Source of the DNA: Actinomycetes bacterium
GTDB lineage: Bacteria > Auribacterota > JAJCYG01
DNA length: 64,000 nt
Direction: 5' to 3'
Assembly (NCBI GenBank): GCA_029263055.1
Contig: JAJCYG010000041.1
Span: 1 to 64,000, forward strand
This document shows positions 1 through 9,268 of this stretch, piece by piece (position 1 is the stretch's first letter; each line of letters starts with the position of its first letter). A program made the translations under genes and the position numbers. Below the pieces are notes generated by a model, which was not told the origin of the DNA, made no database searches, and worked only from the letters and a program-made list of their open reading frames with translations.

Positions 1-455
1 GCATCAGCACCTAAGAATTGGTTTTCAATGGTGCATTGAATGGTCTTAAAGCTAGTCCAGAGATGAAGAAAGAGGGTTAGCCAGGCGCCAACATGATGGT
101 AGATTGGGCTGACCTTACCTACAGAAGTAGCTCCACCTAAGCAAGCCATCACCACAATAGCTAAGGCAGTATAGGTTTGAAGAGGTGAGGTGATCATTTT
201 AATCTTTCTGGATTTCTCATTATAGGTTTGGCTCAAATTGTGCCGAGCCACAGCTTCTTTTAAGGTTTTTCCTGAACCAATAAAATAAAACATGGCGATA
301 CAGTGGGTCAAAATGGTTAAGAGAGCCGCTGGCAAGCCAATCGCAATATGCCCAGAAATAGCGCTAGGGTTGGCTAAGGTGAAATACCCATAGACCATGG
401 CCACTATATAGGAAGTGGTTGAAACTAAGATTAATGTGAATATTGCTAAAACCAT
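1..455 (-). CDS. Integral membrane protein, unknown function (partial, C-terminus outside window)
   Basis: An open frame starts with ATG at 455, has a clear Shine-Dalgarno (AGGAG, 462-466) and runs off the left edge after 151 codons. The product is hydrophobic with about four helices: residues 2-25, 33-58, 87-105 and 118-135. Between the second and third helices is a basic cytoplasmic-looking loop. Several histidines sit in or next to helices (GHIAIG, THCIAM, YHHVGAW, LHLW), a pattern compatible with haem or metal ligation but not diagnostic. I do not recognise the family. The gene is codirectional with the downstream hydrolase at 499-1833, 43 nt away. Confidence 0.7.
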   Translation of the reverse strand, partial: MVLAIFTLILVSTTSYIVAMVYGYFTLANPSAISGHIAIGLPAALLTILTHCIAMFYFIGSGKTLKEAVARHNLSQTYNEKSRKIKMITSPLQTYTALAIVVMACLGGATSVGKVSPIYHHVGAWLTLFLHLWTSFKTIQCTIENQFLGAD

Positions 456-498
456 AAAAAACTCCTCTGATAGATAATCAAGGCATAGTCTATCCTAT

Positions 499-1833
499 TT
501 ACAGGGAAGATTCAAATTCATGCTGTGATTTTAGGAATCGACTTAGAAAAAAGGATGAGGCTTGAAATCTAGAGAGCCCTAGTCGAGCGAGGAGTGATTT
601 ACTTACCGTTGCATTGCTTTTAGGAGCCACTATTTTGGCGGGTTCTTTTTCTTTCCCATCGCCATTGTTGAGAAATGCTTCAAGTATATGAGGGAATCTT
701 TCATCATGAAGTTGTGGAAAGTGGCGGCCATTTAATAAGTGTGTGGTTAAGTTTTCAGGAGGAATGCGTCTTTCAAATTCACTAATGGGATCTCCGGTGA
801 TCAGTCCATCTCCTTTTCCTTCAACAACCAATGTGGGAATGGTGATTTTAGAATAACCATTTTTTTCTTCTCCCATAGAAGCTAATGCTAGAAGTAAGCC
901 GCCAATATTGGCTGAAAGAGTGAGTGTTAAAAATCGATTAAACATGTCAGGATCAATTCCGTCAAAAATAATTTTGTTTGAAATGAGGCGAGAATATTTT
1001 TTAAGTATGTCGGGTGGGTTTTTTGCAAAGTGATTTGTGATTCCTTCTAAAAGAGTTAATAGAGGAATCGATGCAATTAATTGACGGGATAAAAATCGAA
1101 TGATCGGATAAGTATATTTAAGTAAAAATTTACCAAAAAAGGGATAGCGTGCAAATGTGGCAATGAGCACCAATCTTTTAACTCTTTCAGGATAGACTGA
1201 ATAAAAATGACGCGCGATTTCTCCTCCCATACTGTGGCCAATAAAATTAGCCTCGACCACATCTTCTGCATCTAGAATATCTTTGAGGTCTGCAGAAATA
1301 GCTTTGTAGTAATCTGTTGGATTGATCTCTCTCTTTTTTCTTTTTTCACTAAAAGGGGTTAAGCGAATAAATTGATCCCAAATTTTATTTCTTTCATCTC
1401 CTTGATGCAGATAAAAAAACAAAAGCACCACATCCATTAAATAGGGGTTTCCACTTAAAAAAGGATTGAGGTCGCCTAATTCACTGCGGCGATCAAACCA
1501 TCCATGTCCACGGACAGTGGGTAGAATAATGCGATAGTTTTTAAGTAAAAAAGGATTTTCCTTTAATACTCTTTTCCAATGGCTCGGTCCGGCAGAGAGT
1601 CCGTGCAGCATCACAATTGTTTTTTCTGCTTCAGGATTGCCTCTAACCTGGTAATAGATTGTGGCTTGATCAAATGAGCTTATGAGGTGGTCCTTTTTCT
1701 TAAAGAAGGGAGTTTTTAGTTGGGGGAGTGATTTGGGAGCCAGATATTGAGAGTTTGTTTTTACAGAAGGGTGAGATGTGCCAGTGAGTGCAAAACAAAA
1801 AACAAATGTGATTGCCTGCTTAAAGCTAATCAA
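499..1833 (-). CDS. Exported alpha/beta-hydrolase
   Basis: This 444-residue protein has an N-terminal hydrophobic signal sequence (about residues 5-20) and an alpha/beta-hydrolase core. The oxyanion-hole HG lies near residue 77, the nucleophile elbow GHSMGG at about 199-204 (Ser201), an acid-strand segment LVVEGKGDG near 340, and the expected late histidine in GRHFPQLHDE near 374. A long insertion (about 115-180) forms a lid-like cap between the oxyanion hole and the elbow. The substrate cannot be told; esterase or lipase-like activity in the periplasm is the likely role. The only start fitting the signal peptide is TTG at 1833, with AGGA a few bases upstream. The C-terminal 60 residues are low-complexity and Ser/Lys-rich. 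Confidence 0.85.
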   Translation of the reverse strand: MISFKQAITFVFCFALTGTSHPSVKTNSQYLAPKSLPQLKTPFFKKKDHLISSFDQATIYYQVRGNPEAEKTIVMLHGLSAGPSHWKRVLKENPFLLKNYRIILPTVRGHGWFDRRSELGDLNPFLSGNPYLMDVVLLFFYLHQGDERNKIWDQFIRLTPFSEKRKKREINPTDYYKAISADLKDILDAEDVVEANFIGHSMGGEIARHFYSVYPERVKRLVLIATFARYPFFGKFLLKYTYPIIRFLSRQLIASIPLLTLLEGITNHFAKNPPDILKKYSRLISNKIIFDGIDPDMFNRFLTLTLSANIGGLLLALASMGEEKNGYSKITIPTLVVEGKGDGLITGDPISEFERRIPPENLTTHLLNGRHFPQLHDERFPHILEAFLNNGDGKEKEPAKIVAPKSNATVSKSLLARLGLSRFQASSFFLSRFLKSQHEFESSL

Positions 1834-1948
1834 TCATCCTGCCTTTGAACAGAAGTTTTTTGTGCAAGTTGCACTATTTTAGTCTATTTTTTGTCTCGAG
1901 TAAAATAAAAAAAGTGTTTATACTTTGGGAGTTCAGGGAGGAACTGTC

Positions 1949-2848
1949 ATGTTGCGAACCAATGAAAAAAGATTAGTTAAAATAGCTGTTCAAGGAAAAG
2001 TAGCCAACGCCGCCCAATGGGGTGCTTTTGAAGTGAGTCATTTGGGTAAGGCTTTTATTTTGCCTTCCACAGGTGGAATCACCTATAACGTAAAAATTGG
2101 AGATCCTGCGTTTGGATGGGCTGGGGATCATATTGAACCAGGTGTTTCTGCAATCTTGAGTGAGTCGAATCGTTCAAGCAAAGCCAATATGGGCTTTAAC
2201 TTTTTGTCGTGTGCGGGAAATAAGGCACGCCTTCTTTCTGGGGAGGCTAAAGGCAAGACTGGAATGGTGGCAGGTCACCATGGCGGAGTCGAGCATGTGA
2301 TTATTGACTTTGATCAACAGACCTTAAATAAAATGTCTATGGATGACAAAATCTTAATTGAAGGTTATGGCCAAGGTTTGGAATTAGCGGATCACCCGGA
2401 TATTAAAATTTATAACTTAGATCCTGCTGTACTTAAAAAAATGAAGATCAAAGAAAATCGGGATGGCACATTAGAAATTCCTGTCACCACGATTGTTCCT
2501 GGTTCGATTATGGGCTCGGGTGTAGGAAGCTTGGATGTGAGCACCGGTGATTACGATATTATGACGCACGATCAAAGTGTAGTGAAAAAACATAATATTG
2601 ATAAAATTTGTTTTGGTGATTTTGTGGCGATCATGGACCACGATAACTCCTATGGAAGAGCTTACCGAAAAGGGGCGGTTACGATTGGAATCGTGATTCA
2701 TAGTGATTGCCTTTTAGCGGGGCATGGCCCGGGTGTCACGACGCTGATTACTTCTGCTAAATCAAAAATCAAACCTGTGATTGATCCTAAAGCCAACTTG
2801 GGTTGTCTGATGGGCGTTGGAAAGTACAGAAAGAAAAACCGTGGCTGA
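1949..2848 (+). CDS. DUF4438 family protein
   Basis: The product (299 residues from ATG 1949) resembles the DUF4438 family, glycine-rich all-beta proteins of unknown function, which I recognise by the TGGITYNVKIGDPAFGW stretch, the AGHHGGVEHV segment and the C-terminal HGPGVTTLIT segment. No transmembrane or signal segment is visible. A longer frame from TTG 1925 exists, but GGGAGGA at 1936-1942 is an ideal ribosome-binding site for ATG 1949, so the shorter start is preferred. A TATACT hexamer at 1919-1924 could be a -10 box, without a good -35. The gene overlaps the following Lon-N protein gene, so the two are probably cotranscribed. Confidence 0.8.
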   Translation: MLRTNEKRLVKIAVQGKVANAAQWGAFEVSHLGKAFILPSTGGITYNVKIGDPAFGWAGDHIEPGVSAILSESNRSSKANMGFNFLSCAGNKARLLSGEAKGKTGMVAGHHGGVEHVIIDFDQQTLNKMSMDDKILIEGYGQGLELADHPDIKIYNLDPAVLKKMKIKENRDGTLEIPVTTIVPGSIMGSGVGSLDVSTGDYDIMTHDQSVVKKHNIDKICFGDFVAIMDHDNSYGRAYRKGAVTIGIVIHSDCLLAGHGPGVTTLITSAKSKIKPVIDPKANLGCLMGVGKYRKKNRG

Positions 2849-3479
2849 GGAGCAGTTTTCATTACCCAAACAAGTTCCGGTTTTCCCACTTCCCAACGTG
2901 GTGTTGTTTCCTCATTTGGATTTGCCCCTCTTTATTTTTGAACCGCGCTATCAACAAATGCTAAAAGATGTGACAGAAAAAGATCACATCTTCTCGATTG
3001 CCTTAATTAAGGAAGATATTGATTTAAAAGAAGAGCCACTTCCCATGCATGACATTGTTGGAGTCGGAATGGTGAAGTTTTCAACGGATAATGATGATGG
3101 CACTTCACAAATTATTATCGGGGGTTTGTCGCGTGCTCGATTAGGCAAACAAATTCAATCAACCCCTTATCTTATTTATGAAATTGAACCGCTAGAAGAT
3201 ATCGTGGAAGAGGGGAACGAAGAACTGGCTTTAACTGAGCGGATTAAAGAGTTGTTTATTCGAAAAGAACAAATGACTAAAATTGTCACAACAGAACATA
3301 TTGAAAACATTTATCAGATGGATGATCCAAGCCGATTGAGCGACATCATTACTTTTTTCTCAACCGTCTCTTTTTCGAGAAAGCAGGAGGTAATGGAAAC
3401 CCTTAATGTGAATGACCGGCTCCGCCTTGTGATCAAACTCCTAGAAGGAGAAATCTCCCGCCTTGAGTCCAAAAACTGA
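2841..3479 (+). CDS. Lon N-terminal (substrate-binding) domain protein
   Basis: This is a stand-alone Lon-N/LonS domain protein of about 212 residues with no ATPase or protease domain. The characteristic opening is a strand with VFPLPNVVLFPH followed by LPLFIFEPRYQQML; the second half is helical, like the Lon N-domain linker. Such proteins bind misfolded substrates or act in ill-defined quality control. It overlaps DUF4438 by 8 nt if translation begins at GTG 2841; a TTG at 2817 would add eight residues and neither start has a good Shine-Dalgarno. The next gene has its own promoter. Confidence 0.85.
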   Translation: MAEEQFSLPKQVPVFPLPNVVLFPHLDLPLFIFEPRYQQMLKDVTEKDHIFSIALIKEDIDLKEEPLPMHDIVGVGMVKFSTDNDDGTSQIIIGGLSRARLGKQIQSTPYLIYEIEPLEDIVEEGNEELALTERIKELFIRKEQMTKIVTTEHIENIYQMDDPSRLSDIITFFSTVSFSRKQEVMETLNVNDRLRLVIKLLEGEISRLESKN

Positions 3480-3505
3480 GTACCCTACCTCTCTTAGCAT
3501 CTATA

Positions 3506-3514
3506 TGTTATAAT
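3506..3514 (+). promoter_or_regulatory. Extended -10 promoter of fixC
   Basis: TGTTATAAT (3506-3514) is a perfect extended -10 (TGn-TATAAT), 42 nt before the fixC start codon and after the end of the Lon-N gene. No good -35 hexamer stands at 17-18 bp, which is usual for extended -10 promoters. Prediction by eye only. Confidence 0.5.
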
Positions 3515-3555
3515 GTTACTATCAGTCATGTTTCAAGCAAACAAAGGGGGAATAC

Positions 3556-4854
3556 ATGGCAGACAAAGTGGATGTCATTATCGTTGGAGCAGGGCCTGCC
3601 GGAAGTGCTGCGGCACTTGTTTTAGCGCGTAAAGGTTTGGATGTTGCCTTGTTAGAACGGGGGCACAAACCTGGATCCAAAAATCTTTTTGGTGGTATTT
3701 TGTTTACCACTGTCCTTTCTGAATTGATTCCTGAATTTTTAGATGAAGCGCCTCTTGAGCGTCATATTATGAGGCGGAAGTTTTCGCTTCTTTCTAAAGA
3801 TAGTGAGCTTAATATGGAGTTTGGGACTGAAGCCTTTAACACTCCTCCTTACAATCATTCCTTTTCTGTTTTTCGTGTTCCATTTGATGAGTGGTTTGCT
3901 GGTAAAGCTGAAGAAGCAGGGGCCATGGTTGTTCCTTCTACAGTGGCTGAAGATGTGGTTTGGGACGGGGATAAAATTATTGGTGTGAAGATGCACGGCG
4001 GCGAAGAGTTGCATGCTAATGTGGTGATTGCTGCCGATGGAGTTAATTCGCTCCTTTCTGAAAAAGCAAAATTACGCCAACCCTTTAATGGTCACTCCAT
4101 GATTATGGCTGCGAAGATGGTGATTGGGATGCCACGTGAAGTGATTGAAAGCCGTTTTTGTTTGGAAAAAGATGAGGGGTCAGCCACTCAATATTTTGGT
4201 GATGCGGTTAAAGGATTGTTTGGGGGTGGATTTCTTTACACGAATAAAGAATCGCTTTCTATTGGGATGGGGTGTTCGGTGCATGCCATGGGGTATTCCA
4301 AAAATAAACCTGAAGAAATTTTAGACCACATGGTGGAGCATCCTTGTATTCGAAAAATATTGCGAGGTGGAGAAATTTTAGAATACTCGGGGCACATGAT
4401 TCCTGAATATGGATATGACCACATGCCTAAGCTTTATGGGAACGGTATTATGGTGGCAGGGGATGCCGCAGGGTTTGTGGATGCGTCTCATTACCAAGAG
4501 GGAACCAACTTAGCTATGTATTCAGGGGTGTTAGCCGCAGAAACTTTTTTAGCAGCTCATGAAAAAGGGGATTACAGCGAAGCCTCTTTAAAACAATATC
4601 GAACCAAGTTGGAAAATAGCTTTGTGCTTAAAGATATGAAAAAGTTTAGAAAGTTGCCTGAGTTTGGAAAAAATGGAGATCGCTTTTTTAAAGAGTATCC
4701 CGAACTTTTTACAGAGTTAATGAAAGATTATTTTACGATGAGTATGCAGTCCAAGCATGAAATTGAAAAAGGGGTGATTAAAAAGTTTTTGAAAAAAGGA
4801 AAACCTTTTCGTTTTGCCATGGACATGATTAAAATGATAAGGGCGGTGAGATAA
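3556..4854 (+). CDS. fixC: FixC-like electron-transfer flavoprotein:quinone oxidoreductase
   Basis: This 432-residue FAD protein belongs to the FixC/ETF-QO family. The N-terminal dinucleotide-binding motif GAGPAG is at residues 11-16, followed by the acidic end of the second strand (LLERG), and the second FAD-contact motif GIMVAGDAAGFVDAS is near residues 295-309. Family members move electrons between an electron-transfer flavoprotein and quinone, with the ferredoxin-like FixX as partner subunit. That partner is encoded immediately downstream (TAATG overlap at 4852-4856). Ribosome-binding site AAAGGGGG is well placed. The usual fixA/fixB (etfBA) genes are not next to it, so its ETF partner must be encoded elsewhere. 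Confidence 0.92.
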   Translation: MADKVDVIIVGAGPAGSAAALVLARKGLDVALLERGHKPGSKNLFGGILFTTVLSELIPEFLDEAPLERHIMRRKFSLLSKDSELNMEFGTEAFNTPPYNHSFSVFRVPFDEWFAGKAEEAGAMVVPSTVAEDVVWDGDKIIGVKMHGGEELHANVVIAADGVNSLLSEKAKLRQPFNGHSMIMAAKMVIGMPREVIESRFCLEKDEGSATQYFGDAVKGLFGGGFLYTNKESLSIGMGCSVHAMGYSKNKPEEILDHMVEHPCIRKILRGGEILEYSGHMIPEYGYDHMPKLYGNGIMVAGDAAGFVDASHYQEGTNLAMYSGVLAAETFLAAHEKGDYSEASLKQYRTKLENSFVLKDMKKFRKLPEFGKNGDRFFKEYPELFTELMKDYFTMSMQSKHEIEKGVIKKFLKKGKPFRFAMDMIKMIRAVR

Positions 4855-5171
4855 TGAGCGACGAAAACCTATATGATCCTTTGAAGCCATTGCCAAAATT
4901 AAACCTCGCAGACAAGTTATACAAAGTGAATTTTAAGCGAGGTCCTGAAGCCCACATCACTTTAAAAGAAGAGTCGGTTTGTTTGAAGTGTGTGGAAAAA
5001 CCTTGCTTGAATGTTTGTCCATTCAATGTCTTTATTCTTGAAGAGGATAAAACAATCGTAAATTGGGACTCGTGTGGTGAAATGGGTGCCTGCCGCGTTG
5101 TCTGTCCTTACGACAATATTAATTGGGGCTATCCTGCCGGCGGCTTTGGCGTCAGTTACACTTACGGTTAG
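4854..5171 (+). CDS. fixX: FixX-like ferredoxin
   Basis: A 105-residue ferredoxin-like protein, the small Fe-S partner of FixC. It has one complete 4Fe-4S ligand set, CLKCVEKPCLNVCP (about residues 43-56), and a second reduced motif CGEMGACRVVCPYDNI (about 74-89) as in FixX proteins. The C-terminal WGYPAGGFGVSYTYG is the usual FixX tail. Its ATG overlaps the fixC stop codon, so translation is coupled. It likely passes electrons between the FixC flavin and quinone or ETF at the membrane. Confidence 0.93.
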   Translation: MSDENLYDPLKPLPKLNLADKLYKVNFKRGPEAHITLKEESVCLKCVEKPCLNVCPFNVFILEEDKTIVNWDSCGEMGACRVVCPYDNINWGYPAGGFGVSYTYG

Positions 5172-5240
5172 AAAATCATCAATTTTTTAATTTGACCCCT
5201 ATAAATTCTTCTGATAAAATTACTGGCCGTGGAGGCTAGT

Positions 5241-5564
5241 ATGAACCAAGAACCAACAGAACAAGAACGCTTTATCATTTTGATGGAAGATATGCGCGGT
5301 GAATTTAGAAAAGTGACTGAGCATGTACTTTCTATAGATCAAAAAATGGATAGAGGTTTTACTGAAATTAGAGAAGATTTGAATAACTTTAAGATTGAAA
5401 TGCGCTTGGCTTACAAAGGGCTGAGTAAAGATGTCAATGTGTTGAGAGCTGATATGGATTATGTAAAAGCTGACACTAAAGATATTCGAGTACAGATGGA
5501 ACCTATGCAGGCTATTTTAATCGATCATGATAATCGAATTATTAATGTTGAATCTGCTGTTTAA
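5241..5564 (+). CDS. Small coiled-coil protein, unknown function
   Basis: A 107-residue, soluble, highly charged protein predicted to be almost entirely helical, with heptad-like spacing from about residue 15 to 95 (EFRKVTEHVLSIDQKMDRGF and onward). I do not recognise a named family. Its architecture (N-terminal acidic segment, then a long coiled coil in which Asp/Lys pairs recur) is typical of small helical-bundle proteins often found as orphan genes. A GTG start at 5229 is open, but GGAGG at 5230-5234 places ATG 5241 as the true start. It is followed by convergent genes. Confidence 0.6.
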   Translation: MNQEPTEQERFIILMEDMRGEFRKVTEHVLSIDQKMDRGFTEIREDLNNFKIEMRLAYKGLSKDVNVLRADMDYVKADTKDIRVQMEPMQAILIDHDNRIINVESAV

Positions 5565-5577
5565 TCCTACTAATAAA

Positions 5578-6012
5578 TTAAACGTTTAATTCTTTATTTT
5601 TATACCGCTCGTGAAGATTCAAATCAAACCCATCTCGATCAATATGAATATAGTTCCGGTATTCAGATTGGCAATGATAGCATTTGGTTAGGTTGGGGCA
5701 TTTCTGGTAAATCAAAAAATCAATAATCGCGGTAAGAATTAAAGCAATGTAATAGCGGTGGTCCCATAAAATGGTGATGATCCCTGCAATGGTGACAATC
5801 CCAATCCCGATCTTCTTTGGAAAATCTTTTTGAATATAAAGATGTGCGGCTTCGCAAACAGGGCACTGACGTAGTTCTTTGGGATCAGCTTCAGGGAAAT
5901 GTTTGAGCTGAATTGTTTTTTTACAGCGAGGGCAGACAAGTTGCTCTGCATTCTCGATAGAGTCTTGTCTTAGTTCTGTTTGGCATTTGGGGCATTGAAA
6001 TTTTATATTCAT
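5578..6012 (-). CDS. Zinc-ribbon membrane protein
   Basis: The 144-residue product begins with a zinc-ribbon: CPKCQ at residues 7-11 and CPRCK at 28-32. A further CPVC (about 49-52) comes before two transmembrane helices (about 69-110, with a short loop DHRYY), and CYHC follows the second helix. The pattern of two to three CxxC knuckles on the same side of the membrane suggests a zinc- or redox-sensing membrane protein, but no function can be assigned. It lies 2 nt downstream of the next membrane-protein gene on the same strand, so the two probably form an operon. Confidence 0.65.
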   Translation of the reverse strand: MNIKFQCPKCQTELRQDSIENAEQLVCPRCKKTIQLKHFPEADPKELRQCPVCEAAHLYIQKDFPKKIGIGIVTIAGIITILWDHRYYIALILTAIIDFLIYQKCPNLTKCYHCQSEYRNYIHIDRDGFDLNLHERYKNKELNV

Positions 6013-6014
6013 GG

Positions 6015-6809
6015 CTACATTAAAAATCCTGTTGTGAGCGTGAGGTGGATCCCAATCAACTCACCAATTAAAATAAACACAACCGTCACATAAAGAATGC
6101 CTGTGGCTGATTGAGTGTAGCGCATTTTAACCGTATTCCAGATAAAGTAACAGAGCATTAAGGGGAGAAGGATGCCAAATAAGAGTCGTTGAATCAAAAA
6201 GACTAATTCGCCTTCAACGGAAAGAAGTTGTTCAAGGTTCCATTTTGTCGCGCTGGGCAACACATTCCAGTAATAGACCATGACGCCGACAATCCATAAA
6301 AAGCGAAAAACCAGAATGGAGATAAAAGCTCGGGTAAGTGTTTTAAAGGGATCGATTGCTAGCTTGGGTTCGACTAAATACCAATGCCCTAAAATCATGG
6401 CATTTAAGGTGGCCCCGAGCAAAAAGGCGGATGAGATAAAGTTTATCTGAGAAAGGGCAAAATCAATGGGCCCTGGAATAAGGGGCTGAAAGAAAGTGGC
6501 TGATTTTTCCCAAAATAGGGCAAATAAGATGGCGATTGTAAGGGGAAAAAGGACTTTTATCCCTATGGGACTCGGCCTATAGGTCATGAATAGGATGTAT
6601 AAAAGAAGAATAAAGATGCTCCCTACCCAAAGAGAGTTAATTAGGCTATAATTCAACAATCCGTAAATTAGGGTAAAAGCCCCGGCCAGCATTCCAAAAA
6701 AGCGGTAAAAGCGGGGGCCTAAGTCTTTAAACGGAGTGAATAAGAGCATAGCGAAGCATCCCAAAGAGGTGCCTAGCAAAAAAATGGAACAAACATTTAA
6801 AGTGTGCAT
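6015..6809 (-). CDS. Polytopic membrane protein, unknown function
   Basis: A 264-residue protein with seven or eight predicted transmembrane helices spread over its whole length. The middle carries a recognisable LGATLNAMILGHWYLVEPKL stretch (about residues 131-150), in which the His-Trp-Tyr cluster sits at a helix end. Conserved-looking polar residues inside helices could mean ligand or haem binding, but I cannot assign a family. ATG 6809 has no good ribosome-binding site. The gene is divergent from rny (6867) and codirectional with the zinc-ribbon gene 2 nt downstream. Confidence 0.65.
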   Translation of the reverse strand: MHTLNVCSIFLLGTSLGCFAMLLFTPFKDLGPRFYRFFGMLAGAFTLIYGLLNYSLINSLWVGSIFILLLYILFMTYRPSPIGIKVLFPLTIAILFALFWEKSATFFQPLIPGPIDFALSQINFISSAFLLGATLNAMILGHWYLVEPKLAIDPFKTLTRAFISILVFRFLWIVGVMVYYWNVLPSATKWNLEQLLSVEGELVFLIQRLLFGILLPLMLCYFIWNTVKMRYTQSATGILYVTVVFILIGELIGIHLTLTTGFLM

Positions 6810-6866
6810 ATGGCCATGAGGCTAACAAATGCCACGCTTTCGAACAATTAATTTTTTGAGGTCAAA

Positions 6867-8414
6867 ATGCAACTGTTAATCATCTTATCGTTTTTGGTTT
6901 TTTTGTTATTGGGCATAGGTATTCGTCGTTCTTTTATTTTGGGTAAAGCAAAGAAAAGGTACCACGAGTTTCATAAAAAGCAGGTTGAAGTCATGGGCGG
7001 GTTAGAGCAACGGCGTGAACGAAGCCTTGCTTCATTAGAGACTGAGATGCGCCAATCCAAGCATGGTTTAGAAAAAGAGCTGCGTCATAAGAACCAAGAG
7101 CAGAAGCAGCTTCAAGGGCGTATTCAAAACAAAGAAAAAACATTAGAGCAGAAAAAAGAAAAACTCAAAACATTGCTTGAACAAGTTGAAGCCAAAGCAA
7201 AAGAGTTAGAAGAAGAAAAACACTTAAGCGCAGATGTGAACCAAAAGTGGCAAGAGTTTGCCAATGGTGAAGATCAGCGTTTGGAACAGCAGGCGCATGT
7301 TTCTAGTGAGCAGATCCGTGCAGAAACATTGAAAAAAATTGAAGAACAAGTAGATCAAGAATGCCGGCAAGTTCAACAAACACAACAAAAAGAAAATCAA
7401 CAGCGGGCTGAAAGAGAAGCGACTAAAATTTTAGAAACAGCTATTCAGCGATTGGACTTTTCACATTTTTCAGATGGGGGCGTGGTGAGTGTGCCTTTGC
7501 CAAATGAAGAAATGAAAGGGCGCATCATTGGTAAAGAGGGACGTAATATTCAGACCTTAGAACTGCTTACAGGAACAGAGTTTGTTTTGGATCAAGTGCC
7601 AGGTCAAATTTTGATTCAAAGTACAGATGCGGTTCGTCGTGAAGTGGGAAGGCGAGTTTTAGAGATTTTGATTGCAGAAGGGCGGATCAACCCTGTTCGG
7701 ATTGAAGAAGTGGTTCGAAAAATTAAAGCCGATGTGGAAGAAATTATTCAAGAAGCTGGAGAAGAAATTTTACTCGAATTAGGTATTCATGAAGTGCACC
7801 CTGATTTGATTCGTTTGTTAGGGCGTCTTAAGTTTACTTATAGCTCAGGTCAAAACGTGCTGCAGCATATTAAAGAAACAGCCTATATCACAGAAATGTT
7901 AGCCGCTGAATTAGGAGAGAATTCTGAATTAGCTAAACGTGCAGGTCTGTTTCACGACATTGGCAAATCAATTTCTAAAGATGTTTCAACTGATTACGAT
8001 ACCGTTGGAGTTGAGATCACCAAGCGTTATGGTGAAGACCCTGTTTTGGTGAATGCAGTTGGAGCAGTGAATGGGCGTCAAAAAGCAGATTCACTTTTAG
8101 CTGATTTAATAGCAGCATCCAATCAAATTTCAAGTTATCGTCCTGGTGCTTGTTCTGAAAAAAATCAAAACTTTATGAATCGATCTGAAACCATTGAAAA
8201 AGTAGCGAACTCATTTGCTGGAGTTGACCGCAGCTATTGTCTTTCAGGTGGGCGTGAAGTACGTGTCTTTGTTGATTCAAAGAAAATAAATGAAGCCGGT
8301 GTCAATGACCTGGCTCGACAAGTTTCAAAAAAGATCAAAGGGCATCGCGATATTTCTGGAGAAGTTAAAGTGGTGCTTATTCGCGAAACACGCATCGTAG
8401 AAATCGCAAAATGA
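6867..8414 (+). CDS. rny: Ribonuclease Y
   Basis: The 515-residue protein has the full RNase Y layout: an N-terminal transmembrane anchor (residues 1-25), a long charged coiled coil (about 35-190), a KH RNA-binding domain with GRIIGKEGRNIQ (about 218-229) and an HD nuclease domain with FHDIGKS (about 364-370). RNase Y is a membrane-attached endonuclease that starts mRNA decay. Length agrees with the family (about 510-520). The GAGG before ATG 6867 supports the start. The stop codon overlaps the next gene (ATGA), so a metallo-beta-lactamase fold protein is cotranslated. Confidence 0.96.
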   Translation: MQLLIILSFLVFLLLGIGIRRSFILGKAKKRYHEFHKKQVEVMGGLEQRRERSLASLETEMRQSKHGLEKELRHKNQEQKQLQGRIQNKEKTLEQKKEKLKTLLEQVEAKAKELEEEKHLSADVNQKWQEFANGEDQRLEQQAHVSSEQIRAETLKKIEEQVDQECRQVQQTQQKENQQRAEREATKILETAIQRLDFSHFSDGGVVSVPLPNEEMKGRIIGKEGRNIQTLELLTGTEFVLDQVPGQILIQSTDAVRREVGRRVLEILIAEGRINPVRIEEVVRKIKADVEEIIQEAGEEILLELGIHEVHPDLIRLLGRLKFTYSSGQNVLQHIKETAYITEMLAAELGENSELAKRAGLFHDIGKSISKDVSTDYDTVGVEITKRYGEDPVLVNAVGAVNGRQKADSLLADLIAASNQISSYRPGACSEKNQNFMNRSETIEKVANSFAGVDRSYCLSGGREVRVFVDSKKINEAGVNDLARQVSKKIKGHRDISGEVKVVLIRETRIVEIAK

Positions 8415-9265
8415 AACTAGGGGATCTGGAACTTCATCTAGCTTCAGGTGGTAAGTACTGGTTAGATGGGGGGACCATGTATGGAGTGATCCCTAAAGTG
8501 CTTTGGGAAAAACAATATCCTGCCGACGAAAAAAACCGCATTGAATTAGAAACCAACTGTCCCCTTGTTAATGTGAATGGAAAATGGATTTTAATCGACA
8601 CGGGCTGTGGTGATAAGCTCGGTGACAAAGAAAAAAAGATTTACCGAATCAACGAACAAGAGAGTTTGGTTCAGTCGATCAAACAGTTTGGACTCAAGCC
8701 AGAAGACATTGACTACGTGATTGCCACGCATTTGCATTTTGACCATATTGGTGGCGGCACCACATTTGATTCCCAAGGCAACATTGTTCCTGCCTTTCCA
8801 AATGCCCGTTACATTATTCAAAAAGGGGAATGGGACAACGCATTAGAAAATCATGGGGTGATGAATCGAACTTATTTAAAAGAAAACCTACTCCCTTTAG
8901 AAAAAGCGAAAGTGATTGAATTTGTGGATGGCGATAAAGAAATTTTGCCAGGTGTGGATTTAGTTAAAACAGGGGGGCATACGCCTGATCACCAAATTGT
9001 GGTTTTAGGTTCAGGCGAACAAAAAGGGGTTTTCTTTGGGGATCTTATTCCTACAGCAAGCCACCTTCCATATCCTTGGATCATGTCCTATGATCTGTTT
9101 CCTTTAGAGACATTAGAATACAAAAAAGAGATTCTTAAGAAGGTTGTCACAGAGAATTGGTTGGTGATGTGGGATCACGACCCAAAAGTACCGGCTGGCT
9201 ATGTGAAAGAGATTGCCTTAGGAAAATTTGAAGTCAATCCTTTGGCCATAGATGCCTCTTCATAG
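8411..9265 (+). CDS. Metallo-beta-lactamase fold hydrolase
   Basis: This 284-residue protein contains the diagnostic metal-binding motif HLHFDH (about residues 108-113), a later ligand histidine in GGHTPDH (about 191-197), the bridging aspartate in FFGDLIP and a last histidine in MWDHDP. The layout resembles the quorum-quenching lactonase/AttM branch of the superfamily, which hydrolyses ester or lactone bonds, but the substrate cannot be read from sequence. It overlaps rny by 4 nt. There is no signal peptide, so it is cytoplasmic. Confidence 0.88.
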   Translation: MKLGDLELHLASGGKYWLDGGTMYGVIPKVLWEKQYPADEKNRIELETNCPLVNVNGKWILIDTGCGDKLGDKEKKIYRINEQESLVQSIKQFGLKPEDIDYVIATHLHFDHIGGGTTFDSQGNIVPAFPNARYIIQKGEWDNALENHGVMNRTYLKENLLPLEKAKVIEFVDGDKEILPGVDLVKTGGHTPDHQIVVLGSGEQKGVFFGDLIPTASHLPYPWIMSYDLFPLETLEYKKEILKKVVTENWLVMWDHDPKVPAGYVKEIALGKFEVNPLAIDASS

Positions 9266-9268
9266 AGG

